DNA from: Phymorhynchus buccinoides
Lineage: Eukaryota > Mollusca > Gastropoda > Neogastropoda > Raphitomidae
DNA length: 64,000 bases
NCBI GenBank assembly: GCA_017654935.2
Contig: CM065704.1
Span: 21,905,682 to 21,969,681, forward strand
Direction of reading: 5' to 3'
Each line of letters opens with the position of its first letter. The first letter of the stretch is position 1. Of this stretch, positions 49,781-63,856 are shown piece after piece. The position numbers and the translations under genes are program-made. The notes beneath the pieces are model-generated. The model had not been told where the DNA came from. It made no database searches and saw only the letters and a list, made by a program, of their open reading frames with translations.

Positions 49781-49821
49781 CAAGACAACGCACCGTTTGA
49801 CATTATGGAAACAACCGGAAG

Positions 49822-50984
49822 CAGGGCTCCCCATTATGTGCGTCTGTGCGTCAAATGTGCGTGACAGACGCATTAAAACTTCGTACTGGGGGTGAAACGA
49901 CGCACTATAATTACTACTCGAGGGTTATGAGACGCACTATAAATCTGCGAGTGCGTGAGCCCCTTTTATCTGAATGTCTCTCTCTCTCTCTCCTCTCTCT
50001 CTCTACCCCCCCCCCCACCCCTCCATTCGCTCATATAACTCCGGTCCCGTCTTCCATAAATAGACAGGACAAGCATTGGGTTAGAAAAAAAACCTCCATC
50101 ACTAGAAACACTTCAGAGGCATTAGCACAAGGTGAAGGTCATTTATGAACATTTTGATACAAGATCAACAGGAGTTTTCGAGAGGAAGGAAGGTGGTGGA
50201 CAAGGCCAAAGAAGGGAAAAGGAAGAAAGACTCCCTCCACACGCCTTCGACGATCAAATCTTCAACCTGAGGGACAATTACCTCCCTCAACACACCTACG
50301 ACGACCAACAAGACTACAGCGGAGCTGCAGGGACAGTTTCTGTGATGGTGCAAGTGGTGGTGATACTGACAGTGACAAAGAAATTTTACTGGACACAGAA
50401 AGTGAGGCCGCTAGGCCTACTGCCAAAAGTGGGAAACCGAGTAGATTTCAAGCAGAATGGGTAAAAAAAAAATGGCCTGTTGGGGAAAGCTGTGCAGAAA
50501 CGTGAAATTGTTGAACATGCGTGTAAGAGTACTTTTAATCCTGGTAAGTTAAATTTAATCTGTGTGTGTGTGTGTAAACATAGCTAAGTTTGCATTTTAT
50601 TGTACTTTTTTTTTGCTGACCCCTCCCCCCCTTCATCAAAATCCCCCACTTATTTCAATCCTAGATGCAACTCTGGTACTACTTGATCATTCTAGACTGG
50701 TTACAAGTTCAATGACCTTTGACACATCCTGAGAGTCTACCACCCCTGCCATGACCCATCATTATACAGTCCCCTTCCCTTTTACTTCGCCACTCTTCCT
50801 CTTAATTACCTTTCTGTCTGCAGTCAATACTTTACATTTTATTGACAGTACCCACCTGTCTTTATGCTTATTTTGTTTTGATTTTTCACCCTCTATAAGT
50901 TCACCCTGGGGGTGAAGAGACCCTCTATAGCTGCTTCCTGGGGGTGAAAATACCCTCTATGGTCAAACAAAATGGGGAGCCCTG
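49822..50984. mobile_element. Non-autonomous DNA transposon with CAGGGCTCCCC ends, 1.16 kb
   Basis: Ends CAGGGCTCCCCATT and AATGGGGAGCCCTG are inverted, with GGAAG directly repeated on both flanks (49817-49821 and 50985-50989). A 5-bp duplication and CAGGG ends recall hAT5-type elements. ORFs inside show no transposase motif. Confidence 0.75.
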
Positions 50985-51059
50985 GGAAGTGTGTTGTTAC
51001 GATGTAAATAGTGCCGAGCTGTAAATTAAATTATCTTGGTAATCTGTGTGTAATGCTCC

Positions 51060-52560
51060 CACCATTCGGCACTACCATTCGGTGTCTTGACCATTTAGCA
51101 TTCACCACTACCATTCAGTGTCTTGACCATTTAGCATTCACCATTCGGCACTACCATTCGGTGTCTTGACCATTTAGCATTCACCACTACCATTCAGTGT
51201 CTTGACCATTCAGCACTACCATTCGGTGTCTTGACCATTTAGCATTCACCATTCAGCACTACCATTCGGTGTCTTGACCATTTAGCATTCACCATTCGGC
51301 ACTACCATTCAGTGTCTTGACCATTTAGCATTCACCATTCAGCACTACCATTCAGTGTCTTGACCATTTAGCATTCACCATTCAGCACTACCATTCGGTG
51401 TCTTGACCATTTAGCATTCACCACTACCATTCAGTGTCTTGACCATTTAGCATTCACCATTCAGCACTACCATTCAGTGTCTTGACCATTTAGCATTCAC
51501 CATTCGGCACTACCATTCAGTGTCTTGACCATTTAGCATTCACCATTCAGCACTACCATTCGGTGTCTTGACCATTTAGCATTCACCACTACCATTCAGT
51601 GTCTTGACCATTTAGCATTCACCATTCAGCACTACCATTCAGTGTCTTGACCATTTAGCATTCACCATTCAGCACTACCATTCAGTGTCTTGACCATTTA
51701 GCATTCACCATTCAGCACTACCATTCAGTGTCTTGACCATTTAGCATTCACCATTCAGCACTACCATTCAGTGTCTTGACCATTTAGCATTCACCATTCA
51801 GCACTACCATTCAGTGTCTTGACCATTTAGCATTCACCATTCGGCACTACCATTCAGTGTCTTGACCATTTAGCATTCATCATTTGGCACTACCATTCAG
51901 TGTCTTGACCATTTAGCATTCATCATTCAGCACTACCATTCAGTGTCTTGACCATTTAGCATTCACCATTCGGCACTACCATTCAGTGTCTTGACCATTT
52001 AGCATTCATCATTCGGCACTACCATTCAGTGTCTTGACCATTTAGCATTCATCATTTGGCACTACCATTCAGTGTCTTGACCATTTAGCATTCATCATTC
52101 GGCACTACCATTCGGTGTCTTGACCATTTAGCATTCATCATTCAGCACTACCATTCAGTGTCTTGACCATTTAGCATTCATCATTTGGCACTACCATTCA
52201 GTGTCTTGACCATTTAGCATTCATCATTTGGCACTACCATTCAGTGTCTTGACCATTTAGCATTCATCATTCGGCACTACCATTCGGTGTCTTGACCATT
52301 TAGCATTCATCATTCAGCACTACCATTCAGTGTCTTGACCATTTAGCATTCATCATTTGGCACTACCATTCAGTGTCTTGACCATTTAGCATTCATCATT
52401 TGGCACTACCATTCGGTGTCTTGACCATTTAGCATTCATCATTCGGCACTACCATTCGGTGTCTTGACCATTTAGCATTCATCATTCGGCACTACCATTC
52501 AGTGTCTTGACCATTTAGCATTCACCATTCGGTGTCTTGACCATTTACTTGATTTAGCGT
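51060..52560. repeat. 43-bp satellite, array 1, about 34 copies
   Basis: Unit ACCATTCAGCACTACCATTC + AGTGTCTTGACCATTTAGCATTC. Units vary at A/G in CATTC(A/G)G and C/T in CA(C/T)CATT. Some units are shortened. Variants cluster regionally, as expected from local amplification. Confidence 0.97.
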
Positions 52561-54111
52561 TCACCATTCAGCACATCATTCGGTGTCTTCAAGCAGTGAT
52601 GTACCCAGGATCGAAAAGTGATAGGACAAACTGTCCTGAGACAAGATAAATCAATAGGACAATGTCCTGACTCTTGTAAAAATCAATGACAAAGTTAAAA
52701 ATTTAATCAGACATTTGTCCTGACAGGGGAGAACACAATAGCCTAGCACATTCTCAATTTTAATAGGTCAATGGCCTATGACCGGGGCCTCGGAGTCACT
52801 GGTCTTGACCATTTATTCAGCACAATTCTGTGTTTTATAGATGCACCGGTCAAATGTGCTGCAGCCAGGGGGAGATGGAAGGGAGGGAAAAAAGAAAGTG
52901 ATACACTAAGCAGCCAAGCACAGCAAGCTGGAATGCTAGCTTGAATAAAACTTAAAAAGGTCCAAACCTTTGCATTATCTTTAAAGCTTACATATTTTAT
53001 ACAAGCACAAGTGACGTCAGGAGGGTGTATTACTTAATTCACAGTGGCTACGGGTACAGCGTTGTTGCAACACTCAGACCATGTTCAGAGACAGTAACTC
53101 TTCCTAATCCTAGCTGAATTTTTCATCAACAAATGCATTTTCTTATTTATTCTTCTTCCGATTAGGGATGTTTATCCTGCCCCAGGGTCTTTGTTTAGAC
53201 TGCTATTGGTGCACAGGATGCATGCTTTGAGTTTGTGTCATCCATTCCACCGGCACACACAGCCCACTCATACTGAATAGTGGAATGGGCTTTATTGTAT
53301 ATGTAACGCATCTTGGTAAGGAATAAGGTTAGGGATAAGGTTAGGATTAGGAACATACATCAGACTCAGAGTTAATGTTAGTACTAGTAGTTTTTGAAGA
53401 CATTCGTGCACAATTTTTGCGTCCCGTGATTGAGCCCTGTACCCGTAGCTTGAAGAATGTGAAATATGGGCCTGTACCCCTAGCCTCTGCATACTTAATT
53501 TACCGTATAACTTATAAGCAGTACTCTGCGTGCAATGTTTCAATTTGGTATTCTTTAATGTAATCCCTAAACACACGAGAAGCTAACCGCAGTCTCGACA
53601 CCAATTTTCATTGGATGTTAGCCTAGGCTAACTTCGTAACTTGTAACAAAGTTTGACTCCCACGCTCCAGTCCAAAATCAAAATGTGACTAAACTGTCAG
53701 TAACACTAACAGGGTTCGTACAGATTTTTCTCTTCCAAATTTACAAACTTTTTAAAGACTTCTTAAAGACCTTTCCCCACAAAATAAGGACTGTATATGA
53801 CGGTAATGCACACACACACACGATCTTTCCAGATTGGAGCAACCCGAATTTCAAAGGAGATAAGTCTCTGTGACTTGTATACAAAAATATCAAACACCAA
53901 ATACACAGTGACCTACCAGATTTTTCAGAATTTGTACTGGGGCATTTTGCTCTGAATAGAACTGATCGTCAAATTATGTACTGGGAAGGATAAGCTTGTT
54001 GATAAAAAATAAAGACTTTTTAAAAACTCTGGACAAAATGGCTGTTTTTACAGACTTTTTAAGGGCTTAAAAATGGGGTGGCGTTTTTTACAAATTTTTT
54101 ACTGACCTTTA
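52540..54111. repeat. 1.57 kb unit, duplicate copy A
   Basis: Nearly identical to 57686-59285 (offset about 5,147 bp). It includes a segment with GGTTAGGG-like words (53322-53350), a truncated CAGGGTTCG element (from 53710) with a nested SINE tail, and ends abruptly in satellite at TTTAAAGACC|ATTCACC. No gene recognised. Confidence 0.95.
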
Positions 54112-54715
54112 AAGACCATTCACCATTCAGTGTCTTGACCATTTAGCATTCATCATTGGGCACTACCATTCAGTGTCTTGACCATTCAGCACTACCATTC
54201 GGTGTCTTGACCATTTAGCATTCACCATTCAGCACTACCATTCAGTGTCTTGACCATTTAGCATTCATCATTCAGCACTACCATTCAGTGTCTTGACCAT
54301 TTAGCATTCACCATTCAGCACTAACATTCAGTCTCTTGACCATTTAGCATTCAGCACTACCATTCAGTGTCTTGACCATTCAGCACTACCATTCAGTGTC
54401 TTGACCATTTAGCATTCATCATTCAGCACTACCATTCAGTGTCTTGACCATTTAGCATTCACCATTCAGCACTACCATTCAGTGTCTTGACCATTTAGCA
54501 TTCATCATTCGGCACTACCATTCAGTGTCTTGACCATTTAGCATTCATCATTCGGCACTACCATTCAGTGTCTTGACCATTTAGCATTCATCATTCGGCA
54601 CTACCATTCAGTGTCTTGACCATTCAGCACTACCATTCAGCACTACCATTCAGTGTCTTGACCATTTAGCATTCACCATTCAGCACTACCATTCAGTGTC
54701 TTGACCATTTAGCAT

Positions 54716-54716
<1 letters not shown>
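54112..54716. repeat. 43-bp satellite, array 2
   Basis: About 14 units of the same satellite. Its right edge is the (TTGA)n tail of a minus-strand LINE. Confidence 0.95.
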
Positions 54717-54746
<30 letters not shown>

Positions 54747-55382
54747 ATTTATTGTCTTTAAAACATAAAGAAATTCTTTGTCTGGCATGCACATAAAACA
54801 CATATACAAATAGAGACAATAAGACAATATACAGTAAATACATAAGAATTAAATTACAATACAATATAGCACACACACACACACACACACACACAGAGCT
54901 AAACAAACAATTTGTATAAAAGTAATAATAGGACAACAAACAAAATGTATAAAAGGGGGTACATAAAAACAAGGTTTAGATTATAAAAGCCAATGCTGAA
55001 TACTAGAACAATGTAAAATAATGTATGCTAAAGTCAACACACATTCACCCTGGCTCTCTCTCTCCCTCTCTCTCTCTTTTCCTCTCTCTCTCTCTCTCTC
55101 TGTGTCTCTCTCCCCCCCCCCTCTCTCTCTCCCCTCCTCCCCCCCTTCCCCCAATCTCTCTCCCTCTCCCCCCCCCCTCTCTCTCTCTCTCCCTCACACA
55201 CACACACACACAGCTTAAACAAACAATAATGGGACAATATGCATAAAACTAAATTAAAATGAATAATATCCCAATATACACAAAAACAAAGTTTAGATTA
55301 TTAAAACCAATACTGAATACCACAACAATGATAAAAGGTATGCTAAAATCAACACACATTCACCCTAGTTCTCTCTCTCTCT

Positions 55383-55449
<67 letters not shown>

Positions 55450-55947
55450 TCCTCCTCCAATCTCCATCCCCTCTCCCCCCTCTCTCTCTCATTTCCCCAG
55501 ACACAGACACACACACACACAGACACATGCACACAAAGCTTAAACCATCATTTGTTTAAAATATAGGATAATACACATAAGTCTAGAAAACATAAGAAAA
55601 AGGATAAACAATCAATATATATAATAGCAATAGCAAAGAAACAGAGACATCATAAAATGCTAGAACATATTATAATAATGTATGCTAAAAATCAACAAAG
55701 CAACACAGTTACCCTCTCTACCCCCCATCTCTCTCCCTCTCTTACCCCCCCCCTCTCTCTCTCTCTCACCCACCCACCCAAACACACCCCCACATGCACG
55801 CGCACACCCCCCCCCCCCCCCTCCACACACACACCCACACTACTAAATTACTCAATAATATCACATGAGCAAATCACAACAACAAAAGACAGTATCATAT
55901 CACAAGAAATATATCACAACTCATGAGAAAAATCATTTCCTTTTAAA

Positions 55948-55984
<37 letters not shown>

Positions 55985-57050
55985 ACACACAAACCATGCA
56001 CATGTACTCACACACACATCCGACCACCCACCCACTCACACCCACACACATTGCTGCCATTTTTTCTGTTCGAAGGTGAGGATGCAGGCCGATCATGTCC
56101 TGTTTAAGAGGCGCACTACTGTCGGCAGGTATGACCGCCTCAGTCTGTCAGTGCGTGCACTGAAACTGATCAGCCTGCCTGACCTGCCAGAAGTCTGCGC
56201 CTGTAGAAGCTCGCACAGTGGGTGACTGGAGTCACCCTGGATGGCCCTCAGACGCCTAGCTGCCCTCCTCTCAAACACCTCCTGAAGGCTGGCAACAGGA
56301 GCACCGATCAGCCTGCCAGCTGTCTTGGTGATCTTCGTCAGCCTGGCTCTGTCGTGCTCCTTGAGGCTGCCGAAGTGGCTGAGGAGGTTGAAAGTCAGGA
56401 CTGATTCCACTGTAGCTCCGTAGAACAGACTGAGCAGTCTCTGGCACACCCCAAACTTGTTCAGCTTCCTCAGGAAGAAGAGGCGCTGATTGCCCTTCTT
56501 GAGGAGGGCCTGGGAGTTGGCGGACCAGTCCAGCTTGCTGTCGATGATGGATCCCAGGTACTTGTACTGGTCCACCAACTCCACCTCCTCCCCTTTGATG
56601 ACCAGTGGAGTCGGCTTTGGTGGTTTCCGGCGGAAGTCGACAACCATCTCCTTGGTCTTGGCCACGTTCAGGAGGAGATGGTTGTCATCACACCAGCCAA
56701 TGAGCGCCTCCACAGCGCCCCTGTAGGAGTTTTCACTGGTTGTGATGAGGCCGGTCAGGGAGGTGTCGTCCGAGAACTTCACCTGGAGGGTGCCCTCAGC
56801 GGTGCAGTGGCAGTCGGCAGTGTACAGTGTGAACAGGGCCGGGGACAGCACACACCCCTGTGGAGCTCCGGTGTTGGTGCGGACCTGGGCTGAGGCGACA
56901 GACGAGGTAGGCGTCCTGATCATCACATGTTGAGGCCTGTCTGTAAGGAAGCTGCAGAGCCATCTGATGATCAGGGGATTGACGTCCATCGCCATCAGCT
57001 TCCGCACCATCAGATGAGGCTGGATGGTGTTGAAGGCCGAGGAGAAGTTG
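54717..57050 (-). mobile_element. 5'-truncated Rex1/CR1-like LINE inserted in the satellite
   Basis: The minus-strand element starts mid reverse transcriptase at about 57050 and ends at 54717 with TTTTGATTGATTGATTGA repeats. Satellite lies directly on both sides. The 3' UTR of about 1.4 kb has three related modules (around 55021, 55337 and 55677), each ATGCTAAA(G/A)TCAACA, then a CT tract, then a CA tract. Confidence 0.88.
56093..57050 (-). pseudogene. Reverse transcriptase C-terminal part, Rex1/CR1-like
   Basis: Reads NFSSAFNTIQPHLMVRKL, LCSFLTDRPQHV, GAPQGCVLSPALFTLYTADC, the catalytic FSDDTSLTGL near 56765, LNVAKTKEMVVDFRRKPPKP and YKYLGSIIDSKLDWSANS. The frame is open to the stop at 56093, so this copy lacks only its 5' half. 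The initial Met and first residues come from the satellite. Confidence 0.92.
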
Positions 57051-57720
57051 GGCACTACCATTTGGTGTCTTGACCATTTAGCATTCACCATTCAGCACTA
57101 CCATTCAGTGTCTTGACCATTTAGCATTCATCATTGGGCACTACCATTCAGTGTCTTGACCATTTAGCATTCACCATTCGACACTACCATTCAGTGTCTT
57201 GACCATTTAGCATTCACCACTACCATTCAGTGTCTTGACCATTTAGCATTCAGCACTACCATTCGGTGTCTTGACCATTTAGCATTCAGCACTACCATTC
57301 AGTGTCTTGACCATTCAGCATTCACCATTCAGCACTACCATTCAGTGTCTTGACCATTTAGCATTCACCATTCAGCACTACCATTCAGTGTCTTGACCAT
57401 TTAGCATTCATTTGGCACTACCATTCAGTGTCTTGACCATTTAGCATTTAGCATTCATCATTCGGCACTACCATTCGATGTCTTGACCATTTAGCATTCA
57501 TCATTCAGCACTACCATTCAGTGTCTTGACCATTTAGCATTCATCATTTGGCACTACCATTCAGTGTCTTGACCATTTAGCATTCATCATTTGGCACTAC
57601 CATTCAGTGTCTTGACCATTTAGCATTCATCATTCGGCACTACCATTCAGTGTCTTGACCATTTAGCATTCACCATTCAGTGTCTTGACCATTTACTTGA
57701 TTTAGCGTTCACCATTCAGC
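57051..57720. repeat. 43-bp satellite, array 3
   Basis: About 15 units continuing beyond the LINE, then running into duplicate copy B at ACTTGATTTAGCGTTC. Confidence 0.95.
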
Positions 57721-59305
57721 ACTATCATTCGGTGTCTTCAAGCAGTGATGTACCCAGGATCGAAAAGTGATAGGACAAACTGTCCTGAGACAAGATAAAT
57801 CAATAGGACAATGTCCTGACTCTTGTAAAAATCAATGACAAAGTTAAAAATTTAATCAGACATTTGTCCTGACAGGGGAGAACACAATAGCCTAGCACAT
57901 TCTCAATTTTAATAGGTCAATGGCCTATGACCGGGGCCTCGGAGTCACTGGTCTTGACCATTTATTCAGCACAATTCTGTGTTTTATAGATGCACCGGTC
58001 AAATGTGCTGCAGCCAGGGGGAGATGGAAGGGAGGGAAAAAAGAAAGTGATACACTAAGCAGCCAAGCACAGCAAGCTGGAATGCTAGCTTGAATAAAAC
58101 TTAAAAAGGTCCAAACCTTTGCATTATCTTTAAAGCTTACATATTTTATACAAGCACAAGTGACGTCAGGAGGGTGTATTACTTAATTCACAGTGGCTAC
58201 GGGTACAGCGTTGTTGCAACACTCAGACCATGTTCAGAGACAGTAACTCTTCCTAATCCTAGCTGAATTTTTCATCAACAAATGCATTTTCTTATTTATT
58301 CTTCTTCCGATTAGGGATGTTTATCCTGCCCCAGGGTCTTTGTTTAGACTGCTATTGGTGCACAGGATGCATGCTTTGAGTTTGTGTCATCCATTCCACC
58401 GGCACACACAGCCCACTCATACTGAAGTGGAATGGGCTTTATTGTATATGTAACGCATCTTGGTAAGGAATAAGGTTAGGGATAAGGTTAGGATTAGGAA
58501 CATACATCAGACTCAGAGTTAATGTTAGTACTAGTAGTTTTTGAAGACATTCGTGCACAATTTTTGCGTCCCGTGATTGAGCCCTGTACCCGTAGCTTGA
58601 AGAATGTGAAATACGGGCCTGTACCCCTAGCCTCTGCATACTTAATTTACCGTATAACTTATAAGCAGTACTCTGCGTGCAATGTTTCAATTTGGTATTC
58701 TTTAATGTAATCCCTAAACACACGAGAAGCTAACCGCAGTCTCGACACCAATTTTCATTGGATGTTAGCCTAGGCTAACTTCGTAACTTGTAACAAAGTT
58801 TGACTCCCACGCTCCAGTCCAAAATCAAAATGTGACTAAACTGTCAGTAACACTAACAGGGTTCGTACAGATTTTTCTCTTCCAAATTTACAAACTTTTT
58901 AAAGACTTCTTAAAGACCTTTCCCCACAAAATAAGGACTGTATATGACGGTAATGCACACACACACACACAATGGGTGGCGCTGCGCTTGCGTCGACGAT
59001 CTTTCCAGATTGGAGCAACCCGAATTTCAAAGGAGATAAGTCTCTGTGACTTGTATACAAAAATATCAAACACCAAATACACAGTGACCTACCAGATTTT
59101 TCAGAATTTGTACTGGGGCATTTTGCTCTGAATAGAACTGATCGTCAAATTATGTACTGGGAAGGATAAGCTTGTTGATAAAAAATAAAGACTTTTTAAA
59201 AACTCTGGACAAAATGGCTGTTTTTACAGACTTTTTAAGGGCTTAAAAATGGGGTGGCGTTTTTTACAAATTTTTTACTGACCTTTAAAGACCGTACGAA
59301 CCCTG
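57686..59305. repeat. 1.6 kb unit, duplicate copy B
   Basis: Matches 52540-54111 with very few differences: TAGTGG/AGTGG near 58424, and 26 extra bases of SINE body at 58972-58997. Unlike copy A it has the full right end of the CAGGGTTCG element. Confidence 0.95.
58857..59305. mobile_element. CAGGGTTCG inverted-repeat element H, intact copy
   Basis: Starts CAGGGTTCGTACAGATTTTT and ends AAAGACCGTACGAACCCTG, with ACTAA on both flanks (58852-58856 and 59306-59310). A SINE 3' fragment (58972-59050, GGGTGGCGCTGCGC...CGAATTTCAAAGG) is nested inside. Confidence 0.85.
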
Positions 59306-59837
59306 ACTAAGTTTTACTTGTCGAGAAAACCCTTCCCATAACACAACGATATAACAGAAACTGAGAAAGGCCAATGTCTAGCAAAAACACACACATTGTT
59401 TTCCACTGGTCTAGTTCTAGCCTACTTTGCGAACAGCATTATTTTGCAACATCGCTTTGCAGCAGACGATAGATGCTGGAGCCATGAAACGCTGGGGAGA
59501 TCTCTATATTTTTAGTTCATTTCTTTTCAGTTGCTTCTTTCATTTTGTTTTATTTTTCTTCCTGCTGCTCCACAACCACGCCGCATAATTATCCAGTTGG
59601 AACTTGGATAGCTCAGCGCTACGAGTCATATTCAGACGACACTAATGCCGTAATGAAAAAATGGCCGCCAGTTGCTGACATTGTTCAATGAAAATTGGCG
59701 TAGAGACTGCGGTTAGCTTCTCGTCCTAAACACACACACACACAATGACACCTACTGACCTAGTGGCTTACCACGCACATTCAGTGATAGTGATACACTA
59801 GTCTGTGACTAGTGAAATACAATTGGTGTTCAAATAG

Positions 59838-61620
59838 TCTTGAAAGAATTGAGAAAAGAAATATCATTACCATTAAGCATACAGTGGTCGCCGCTTTATA
59901 AAGCCATTTTAGGACCGACGAAAAATGGCTTTAATAAGCGGCGGTCCAGGATTACGTCATTTTCTACCTTTTTTTTTTTTGCTTCTCTTTTGCTTACGTC
60001 AGTCACACTTTCACACTTTCGTCATTTACACTTGCTTGAATCTAAACACAACTTCACAAGGCCTCTTAAAGTTAAACGATGTTGAACTTTTATTTTGGTT
60101 TTTATTGACTGACATACTTTTCTAAACTCAGTTACTTCGTGATACACGTGAGCGTGCACATAAATATGTCTTGAGTGACACAAGTGACATATTTTCACGC
60201 CAAAAAAAAAGAAAATAAAAGAAAAAAGAACACAATCGTGTGAGTTTTAGTCACAAACTATGTGATTTATCTATGTATTTATCTGAGAAAAGTGGCTTTA
60301 ATAAGCGGCGGGGTGGTTTTATTAAGCGGCTTTAAAAAAAATACATAACACATAGTGAAAAATCCGGACCGTAAGAAATCGGCTTTAATAAGCGGCTGGC
60401 TCTATTAACCGCGGTTTTATAAAGTGGCGACCACTGTATTATTTAACAAATCAATGGAGGTAGGTTCCATTCCCAAGGAATGGAAAACAGCACATGTAAC
60501 CGCAATATTTAAAACAGGGACTAGGAGTGATCCTGGCAATCATAGAGTGATAGACCTGTAAGTTTGACTTCAATAACATGTAAAGTTTTTGAATCAATTA
60601 TAAGAGATGTTATTGTAGACCACATGACAATAAATAACTTGTTTTCTGACTGTCAGCATGGTTTTAGACAACATAGATCATGTGTAACTCAGCTTTTACA
60701 AGTAATGGAAGATTTCACTTTACTATTAGACAAAGGTTACAATATTGTTGTAACATATATAGATTTTCGTAAAGCTTTTGACTCTGTTCCACATGAGAGA
60801 CTACTTAGAAAACTAGAAATAATAGTAGAATATTATGGTATAACTGGTAATGTGCTGGTTTGGTTACGCCACTTCTTAAAGTTAAAGGGAAGGACCCAAA
60901 AAGTAAGGGTTGGAGATACATTCTCTGAAAATATAAATGTACTCAGCGGGATACCCCAAGGTAGTAATATTAGGTCCAGTACTATTTACAATATTTATAA
61001 ATGATTTACCAGAGTTAATAACCAGTAATTGTAAAATATTTGCCGATGATACCAAGATCTATAATACATCTGAGAATAACAAAATGTTACAACAAGATTT
61101 AGACAAGTCAATTAAGTGGTCAGAAACCTGGAATTTACATTTTAATGCTACTAAGTGCAAAGTCATGCATATAGGCAGAACCAACCCACATACTGATTAT
61201 ACTATGAAAATGGAAGGTGGAGATATCAAATTATCTAAATGCAGTGAGGAGAAAGACCTAGGAATAATTTTTGATGAAGCTTTAAGTTTTGATCAACATA
61301 TTCAGAGTGCAACAAGGAACGCGAATAAAATGCTTGGCATTCTAGACAAAGATACATTTACTTATTTCTATACAAAGCACAGGTAAGATCTCATCTCGAG
61401 TATTGCAATGTAATCTGGCATCCATATTTGAAAAGGCAGTCTACTAACATTAGTAACAAAGTAACATCAAATGTGCACAAGACATTAACACTTTCAAAGA
61501 CCTAATTGACAAATGGCATTACTTTGCTGACATAAAATATGATTATGACGACTAAGATCGTCACTAAAGACTGAGCGATCACAAATGGCCTTATATGACC
61601 TACTTTTATTTTTTAAAAAA
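59838..61620 (+). pseudogene. LINE ORF2 fragment (CR1/L2/Jockey-type), interrupted and degenerate
   Basis: Reads VLKELRKEISLPLS up to the DNA element at 59882, then LFNKSMEVGSIPKEWKTAH after it. Next come YIDFRKAFDSVPHERLLRKL, GIPQGS, then after a frameshift near 60950 GPVLFTIFINDLPELI, FADDTKIYN, LHFNATKCKVMHIG and VRSHLEYCNVIWHPYLKRQ (the last in a third frame). A deletion near 61450 removes part of the C-terminus. The end resembles DLIDKWHYFADIKYDYDD. Confidence 0.85.
59882..60436. mobile_element. TA-flanked inverted-repeat element C inside a LINE
   Basis: Ends CAGTGGTCGCCGCTTTATAA and TTTATAAAGTGGCGACCACTG, flanked by TA at 59880-59881 and 60437-60438. Inside, GGCTTTAATAAGCGGC-like words repeat. 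Removing it with one TA rejoins the reverse transcriptase frame. No transposase. Confidence 0.92.
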
Positions 61621-62634
61621 TATCAAAACGATGGGACAATTAAAAGCCCAAAAGGGCTATGTGTTCAACACACGTCCCTATATCCTGAAATCACTGAGAA
61701 GTGAATGATTTCACTTCTCTAAAACAATATATCCAAAATAAAGCATAGGCCTAAAACAGTAAAAGCCCCCCCAATAAAAATAATAAAAACGAAGTGGGCG
61801 GGACTACAATTGTCAGTACAAAGATTAGAAAACAAAAACAAGAATTATAAGAAAAACGATAGGGCATACAAGGCCCATATCAAGCTATCACTACTGCTAT
61901 TGCTACTAGTAATTATGACAACAAGAACGCTAAAACTTACACCAAGTCTTCTTTGCAGAAGTGATGTGTTCCTTTGGCGACCGGATGTTGACTGCGAGCC
62001 TTGCATATTTGACAGTGAATAAGAAACAATTTTCAAAATAATAGAGATTTTGAATTAATTCTATGAATATTTAGAGTAAGACCATCAGTGTTGTTGATAT
62101 TTCCTTCGGAAAAATAACAATTCTCCAATAATATTTGTGCCCGAGAACGAGTAGGTGTCATTCCAAGAGGCCTCCCCTAGAAACATAGCCCCCTGGGCAG
62201 ATTCATGCAGCTAGATTCTATAGACTATGAATACTAGACTAGAAAGAAAAAAATAAACAGAAGAAGAAAAAAATATTCTCAATGCATTATCTAAATAAAA
62301 AATATTTTCAAGCGAACACACACACACACATACACACACACACGTACACCACCACCACCAATAACATACAGTATTTATACAACGCTAAATCTGGATAGAA
62401 CTGATCAAATTGAAGCGCACACACACATTAAACATTCATAGCACATTTAGACAAAGATAACACACACACATTTGAGAAATGGTCCTAAAGGCAAGAAAGA
62501 AGAGGGAAAGAGAGAAAGAGCTTCAATGACATGAAAACAAGTGGGTTTTGATGTTTGATTTCGGAAAGCAGAGAGGGTCGGTCGCTGATGGAGGGAGCAA
62601 GGAAGTTTGTTCCAGGAGGTTGGTCCTGAAACAG

Positions 62635-62697
<63 letters not shown>

Positions 62698-62804
62698 CCT
62701 ACATCACTGATTTTTTTATTGGTGTTTTTACTTCATACTGGTTGACTTTCTTTTGTGTGTGTAGACCCCTGTTGACAATGTCCATGTTTTCATGTTACTG
62801 TTGG
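61621..62804. other. Gene-free stretch with CA microsatellites
   Basis: CA tracts at 62314-62345 and 62636-62695. No exon or element recognised. Confidence 0.5.
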
Positions 62805-62962
62805 CTTTCCCTGGCTAAAGATTCCAGGGATCATCCCAACAGCAGAAGCGCTCGAACACTAGGGTACGTACAAGAGCATCAGCTAGGGATGAGACAATTA
62901 CGTGTTTGACTGTTTTTGATTACCCCGCCACGTGAGCAGCCACACTCCGTCTTCGGGGGAAC
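62805..62962 (+). repeat. Dispersed repeat Z, copy
   Basis: CCTGGCTAAAGATTCCAGGG, GGATCATCCCAACAGC, GGATGAGACAATTACGTG and CCGTCTTCGGGGGA match 25690-25853. Confidence 0.7.

Positions 62963-63856
<894 letters not shown>

Noticed and set aside
49846..50464. Two overlapping frames of 100-110 codons
   Set aside because: They lie inside a non-autonomous transposon and show no transposase or other motif.
51060..52560. Regular spaced repeats as a CRISPR array
   Set aside because: Units abut with no unique spacers and the host is an animal; it is a satellite.
53292..53576. 94-codon frame conserved in both duplicated units (again at 58439)
   Set aside because: Conservation is explained by recent duplication; no known domain and includes TTAGGG-like repeat translation.
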